Source: JALORV01 sp963766365
GTDB taxonomy: Bacteria; Pseudomonadota; Gammaproteobacteria; Burkholderiales; Burkholderiaceae_F
Length of the DNA: 64,000 nucleotides
Direction of reading: 5' to 3'
NCBI GenBank assembly: GCA_963766365.1
Contig: CAVXZK010000006.1
Span: 248,001 to 312,000 of the forward strand
Below the pieces are notes generated by a model. That model was not told where the DNA came from and did not search any database. It saw nothing but the letters and a program-made list of their open reading frames with translations. Positions 60,678-64,000 of this stretch are shown here, piece after piece (positions within the stretch are counted from its first letter, which is position 1; every line of letters begins with the position of its first letter). Made by a program: the position numbers and the translations under genes.

Positions 60678-63104
60678 TCAACCGGCCACCGGCCGGCGGT
60701 CAAGGGGGCGACGCAGCCCTGGGCCGATCAGGCCCAGTGCTGCCAGCAGCAGCAACACCGGGTCAAACGGCGCGCCGGCGCGCGCCACCGAACATCCGCC
60801 CCCGCCTCCTGCGTTCGCCGCCGGAACCGGCGCCGATGCGGCCGGCGGCGTCGTTGCGGGCGGTGTAGTAGGCGGTGTCGTCGGCGGCGTCGTGGGCGGC
60901 GGCGTCACCACCGGAGGAAGCGACGACAGCGGTGTCGTTACGGTCAACGAGATGGCCAGCGAGTTGTCGACCGCGTCGGCATCCGGCTCTTCGCTGGTCA
61001 CAGCCGTATTGATGAGGTAGCTGCGCTCGACGGTGCCGGTCACCGTCAGCTGGAGCACCTGATTCTGGCCTGCAGCAAGACGGGACAGCGTACAGCTGAA
61101 CGTGCTCCCGCTGATCGCACATGCACTCGGATCGCCCATGCCGACCGGTTTCAGGCCGTCGGGCAGGGTCGCGGTTATCAGCACTTTGCTGGCCTCCCCC
61201 GTGCCGCGATTCAGCACTGCAAGCGGAACGGTGATGTTGGTGTAGGCCGGGAACGACGCGTTGGATGCGGAGAGCTTGAGGTCCGGCAACTGCATCAGGC
61301 TCGCGCTCGCGAACACCGCATCCTTGGTGTTGGCATCGCCGATCGTCTGTTCGCTCATCCACAGCACCATCGTCGATGTGCCGTCCGGCGTCGGACGCAG
61401 CTGGGCCTCGGACTGACCCGCCGCCATCACCGAAACCGGAACGAACGGCTCGAAGTTCGCGCCCTGGTCGGTCGAGCGCGACACATAGACCCGCCCCGCC
61501 TTGCCGACGAGCTCGTTGCTCTCCGTCGCGTACGACGCGATGAGCACATTGGGATCCTGCAGGTCACCCGGATCCGGCGAACCCGTCAAGGGGTTCACGA
61601 TGGTTCCCGGTGTCGGCACCATTCGAGGCTCGACCACCGTGAACGCAGGAGACTCCACCCGCGACAGGTTAAGCGGAGGACTCCAGCTCCCGGCGTCGCC
61701 GCTCCGGGTCGAACGCGTGAAAGTGAGGTTGTAGTTCGCGGTCGGCACCGCCGTCTTCTCCGGATTCGCGGCGTCCATGTTGGGCGTCAGGTCGTAGGCG
61801 AGTCCGATGAAACTGCCGCGCACCACGGCGCGATGGGCATTGGCATTGCCCCCAAACCGCGCCACGTCTGTCATGTTCTGCGGCGTGTCGGCCAAAATGT
61901 CGCTAGCCAGGAGCCCGGTCGACCCCGGCCGCGCAACGGCGTCAACCAGTCCGCGGCGAACGATGATGTCGGATGGCGCCGCCGGTGTGACGAACGGCGT
62001 TTCGCGCCACAGCACCGCAGCGCGCAGGGGCGAGGTTCCCGCCATGGCCGCGCCTTGCAGGAAGAAGCGCACGCGACGCGAGTTCTTCGTGACGTCGCTG
62101 ATGATCGTTCCCGGCGAATTCACATCGTGTGTCGTATACGGGAACGAGTGGTAAACGATGCACTTGCCTGTACTGCCCCCTGGGCACGCCGTCTCTTCAT
62201 ACGCGAGCACCGCTGTCGTTCCGCTGAGCTGCAGGTTCGGGCGCGAGGCACCGGGCTGGCCGGTCCCCAGCGCGTTGTTGTCGCTGAGTTGGACAATGTT
62301 GGCCCGCAGCGTCATCCCATTGGGGTTTGGTGCGTGCGTGTACCAGATGTTGGTTCCGCCGGAGACGTGAGACCCCATGCCACCATCGCCGCGCCCTTCG
62401 CCTTCGCCGGGACGCAGGCCCGCGGGATCTTCCTGCCAGGCCATCGCGAACGCGGTACCCGTCGAACTTCCGGATATCAGTTCATTGATCGCATCACGTT
62501 CACCATTGGTGAGCTGATGCACGTCCCACATGTCCAGGGCCGGGTCGGTGGTCGTTGCCACCCAGACACAGTGATAGGGCCGGTCGGGCGTGCCGTCCTC
62601 GTCAAAGTCACCGGCGCCCTGGTCCGGGTTGAGGTAGCCGCCGGCATTGTTGGAAGCCGCGGGGTTCTGCGGACAGTAGGCACTGTTCCACGTGATCACG
62701 ACCGCCGGGCCGGTTGTTAACGGCGGCGCGAAGATCATCGGCTTCTCGTTGTCGGCCAAGAAGCTCAGCCCGCCCTTGGTGGTGATGGTCTGGCCGCCAG
62801 TGGGCGCGTTCGCCGCGTCTCTTGAGAGCAGCATCGGCAGGGACCACGTCGCTCCCTCGTCGAACGAGTAGCGCGCAAACACGTCCTGCTGGCCTACCGG
62901 CCCATCCACGTAGGTGAACAACCAGGCTTTCCTGAAGGTGCTGCCATGCAGATACGCCAGGCGTACGACCTTAGCCTTCTCGGTCGGTGTCAACGTGCGA
63001 CTCACATTGACTTCAGCGCCAAACCGCAAGGCTGTCGCGGCATAGACTGCGACGACGACTGCGCACAATGAAATCGCAAACCCAATTCTGACTCTGCTGG
63101 TCAT
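60678..63104 (-). CDS. Large sialidase-like surface protein with JDVT-CTERM-type sorting tail (choice-of-anchor O type)
   Basis: 808 aa. The N-terminal signal/anchor (IGFAISLCAVVVAVYAAT) is followed by about 570 residues with Asp-box-like repeats (SFDEGATWSLP; STDQGANFEPF), suggesting a beta-propeller. A DUF11/CARDB-like domain (about 590-710) and a Thr/Pro-rich linker lead to GGGGGCSVARAG, a hydrophobic helix and an Arg cluster. This Gly-run plus Cys, helix, Arg tail matches JDVT-CTERM sorting signals. The adjacent divergent gene encodes the matching protease type. Ligand unknown. Confidence 0.85.
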   Translation of the reverse strand: MTSRVRIGFAISLCAVVVAVYAATALRFGAEVNVSRTLTPTEKAKVVRLAYLHGSTFRKAWLFTYVDGPVGQQDVFARYSFDEGATWSLPMLLSRDAANAPTGGQTITTKGGLSFLADNEKPMIFAPPLTTGPAVVITWNSAYCPQNPAASNNAGGYLNPDQGAGDFDEDGTPDRPYHCVWVATTTDPALDMWDVHQLTNGERDAINELISGSSTGTAFAMAWQEDPAGLRPGEGEGRGDGGMGSHVSGGTNIWYTHAPNPNGMTLRANIVQLSDNNALGTGQPGASRPNLQLSGTTAVLAYEETACPGGSTGKCIVYHSFPYTTHDVNSPGTIISDVTKNSRRVRFFLQGAAMAGTSPLRAAVLWRETPFVTPAAPSDIIVRRGLVDAVARPGSTGLLASDILADTPQNMTDVARFGGNANAHRAVVRGSFIGLAYDLTPNMDAANPEKTAVPTANYNLTFTRSTRSGDAGSWSPPLNLSRVESPAFTVVEPRMVPTPGTIVNPLTGSPDPGDLQDPNVLIASYATESNELVGKAGRVYVSRSTDQGANFEPFVPVSVMAAGQSEAQLRPTPDGTSTMVLWMSEQTIGDANTKDAVFASASLMQLPDLKLSASNASFPAYTNITVPLAVLNRGTGEASKVLITATLPDGLKPVGMGDPSACAISGSTFSCTLSRLAAGQNQVLQLTVTGTVERSYLINTAVTSEEPDADAVDNSLAISLTVTTPLSSLPPVVTPPPTTPPTTPPTTPPATTPPAASAPVPAANAGGGGGCSVARAGAPFDPVLLLLAALGLIGPGLRRPLDRRPVAG

Positions 63105-63179
63105 GATGACCCCTCAATGCCTTGTTCTGTGCACAGGCGCTTCATTGCCGTCTTCGCGCCCGCATGAAACGATCGCGTC

Positions 63180-63689
63180 ATGTCAGCTGACTCCGAACGG
63201 CGTAACCTGGTCAGCGCCCTGCGCGACGCGTTCGGCGTAGCACGGCCGTCGACGGGCTGGTGGGCCTGGCTGCGCGACCCGCACTTCCTGGTCGCACTTC
63301 TGGCTGCGTTGCCGGTGTGGTTCGGGATCGGCCTGATGGCTCGCGACTACATGCAGGTGGCGTTCACCACCTCCGCCCTTCTTTCTTTCGTCGTCGTGCA
63401 GCCCTTCGTCGAGGAGCTCGCGTTCCGCGGAGCGCTCCAGGGGTTTTTGCTCCAGCGCGGCGCGGCGCGGCCCGTCGGTCCGATCTCGTTTGCCAATCTG
63501 GCTACGACCGCCGCCTTCGTGGCATTGCACTTCACCGCGCAACCTTCCGTCTGGGCACTCGCCGTTGTCGTGCCCTCGCTGGTGTTCGGTCATCTGCGTG
63601 AACGCTTCGCCAGCGTGATGCCGGCAATCGCCCTGCATTCGATCTACAACACCGGCTTTGCCGCGACTGCTTGGTATGTGCTGCGCTGA
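63180..63689 (+). CDS. CPBP-family glutamic intramembrane protease, MrtJ-like (JDVT-CTERM system)
   Basis: 169 aa with four to five hydrophobic segments. The catalytic EELAFRG motif (about residues 78-84), the His in ALHFTAQ and the HSIYNTG motif near the C terminus are the CAAX/CPBP (ABI) protease signature. It is short and lies 75 bp from a divergent JDVT-CTERM substrate, the genomic arrangement of MrtJ-type sorting proteases. It probably cleaves at the Gly-run/Cys motif in the inner membrane. Confidence 0.85.
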   Translation: MSADSERRNLVSALRDAFGVARPSTGWWAWLRDPHFLVALLAALPVWFGIGLMARDYMQVAFTTSALLSFVVVQPFVEELAFRGALQGFLLQRGAARPVGPISFANLATTAAFVALHFTAQPSVWALAVVVPSLVFGHLRERFASVMPAIALHSIYNTGFAATAWYVLR

Positions 63690-63766
63690 GCCTGCCCTAA
63701 ATAACGCAGCCCCGCCCAGCTTCCGCCGGCCGGGGCCTGAAAGGTAGCGGCTCTCGGGGGCCCAGG

Positions 63767-63799
63767 GCACAACCGGGAGGAGGAGGAATCCGGTTGTGC
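63767..63799. terminator. Bidirectional hairpin between convergent genes
   Basis: Perfect 10-bp arms GCACAACCGG/CCGGTTGTGC (63767-63776 and 63790-63799) enclose a GA-rich loop. It lies between the MrtJ-like gene and the partial gene at the window edge. No T-run is seen. Confidence 0.5.
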
Positions 63800-63833
63800 T
63801 GCCAGTGCCCATCGTCACCGCCTGTGACAATCC

Positions 63834-64000
63834 TCAATTCACCGTGATCTCGACCCACGTGCTGAGGCCGTCCGTCGACAGCATCGCGCCAGCGTCGGAC
63901 TTGTTCACCATCTTGATGTGGTTCGGGACATCCACCGTACCTACCTTGGCCGTCGGATCGAGACTGAATGTGATCCGGTACTTGCCGGTCTTCTCGCCAG
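63834..64000 (-). CDS. C-terminal part of an unidentified protein (truncated by window edge)
   Basis: The last 55 codons of a leftward gene are visible, ending at TGA 63834-63836. Segments such as GKYRITFSLDPTAKVGTVDV and LSTDGLSTWVEITVN look beta-rich. No sorting tail is present. Too little is visible to name it, and the frame is inferred from codon content and the absence of stops. Confidence 0.5.
   Translation of the reverse strand, partial: GEKTGKYRITFSLDPTAKVGTVDVPNHIKMVNKSDAGAMLSTDGLSTWVEITVN

Noticed and set aside
1..64000. CRISPR arrays, insertion sequences, integrases or prophage genes
   Set aside because: No regularly spaced direct repeats, transposase or integrase motifs, or phage structural genes were seen on either strand.

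Overview
The window is about 67% GC, densely coded and carries no phage, IS element, rRNA or CRISPR array. Gene content and order point to a betaproteobacterium. The diagnostic blocks are hisGDCB-hisHAFIE-hinT-tatABC followed by a DegS-like protease, mlaFED-vacJ-mlaCB next to murA, petABC-sspA-sspB, hemA-prfA-prmC-grxD-ubiX, and rpe-gph-trpEGD with trpC-ung. I cannot place the genus. Many starts are GTG or TTG, and overlapping stop/start codons (ATGA, GTGA, TTGA) are the rule inside operons.

Layout: 1-3.6 kb holds a MobA-like nucleotidyltransferase, a phasin-like protein, a DUF599 membrane protein and an M61 peptidase. 3.6-12 kb is the tryptophan region on the minus strand: rpe, gph, a Trp-rich leader peptide (trpL) that was not previously called, trpE, trpG, trpD and a GNAT acetyltransferase, then trpC and ung. 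Between trpD-GNAT and trpC sits an opposite-strand gene for a von Willebrand A protein with a PEP-CTERM sorting tail, preceded by a sigma-54 type promoter. 12-19 kb carries apaG, a 35-codon membrane protein, mltA, dsbC, a UbiH-type hydroxylase, an AraC remnant, a PlpD-like patatin/beta-barrel protein and tRNA-Phe. 19.4-27.7 kb is one long operon: a Dpp-type peptide ABC transporter coupled to an N-formylglutamate amidohydrolase, an AstE/aspartoacylase-family hydrolase and an exported metallo-beta-lactamase-fold protein.

29.4-33.9 kb is hemA-prfA-prmC-grxD-ubiX. tRNA-Thr, sspB, sspA and the cytochrome bc1 genes follow, then mscL, a DegS-like protease, a Sel1-repeat protein, tatCBA, hinT and the histidine operon (43.7-50.5 kb). 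Next come murA, a BolA-like protein, an ABC-2 exporter and the Mla phospholipid transport operon (to 58 kb). The right end holds a glycine-zipper lipoprotein, an orphan amino-acid binding protein, a thioesterase, a cytochrome c, and a divergent pair: a large sialidase-like surface protein with a JDVT-CTERM-like tail and a CPBP-type glutamic intramembrane protease (MrtJ-like), which look like substrate and processing enzyme.

The most notable items are the Trp-rich leader peptide overlapping gph, the split trp operon with its sigma-54/PEP-CTERM insertion, the JDVT-CTERM/MrtJ pair, the transporter-hydrolase operon, and a family of nearly identical 32-bp palindromes in three intergenic gaps.
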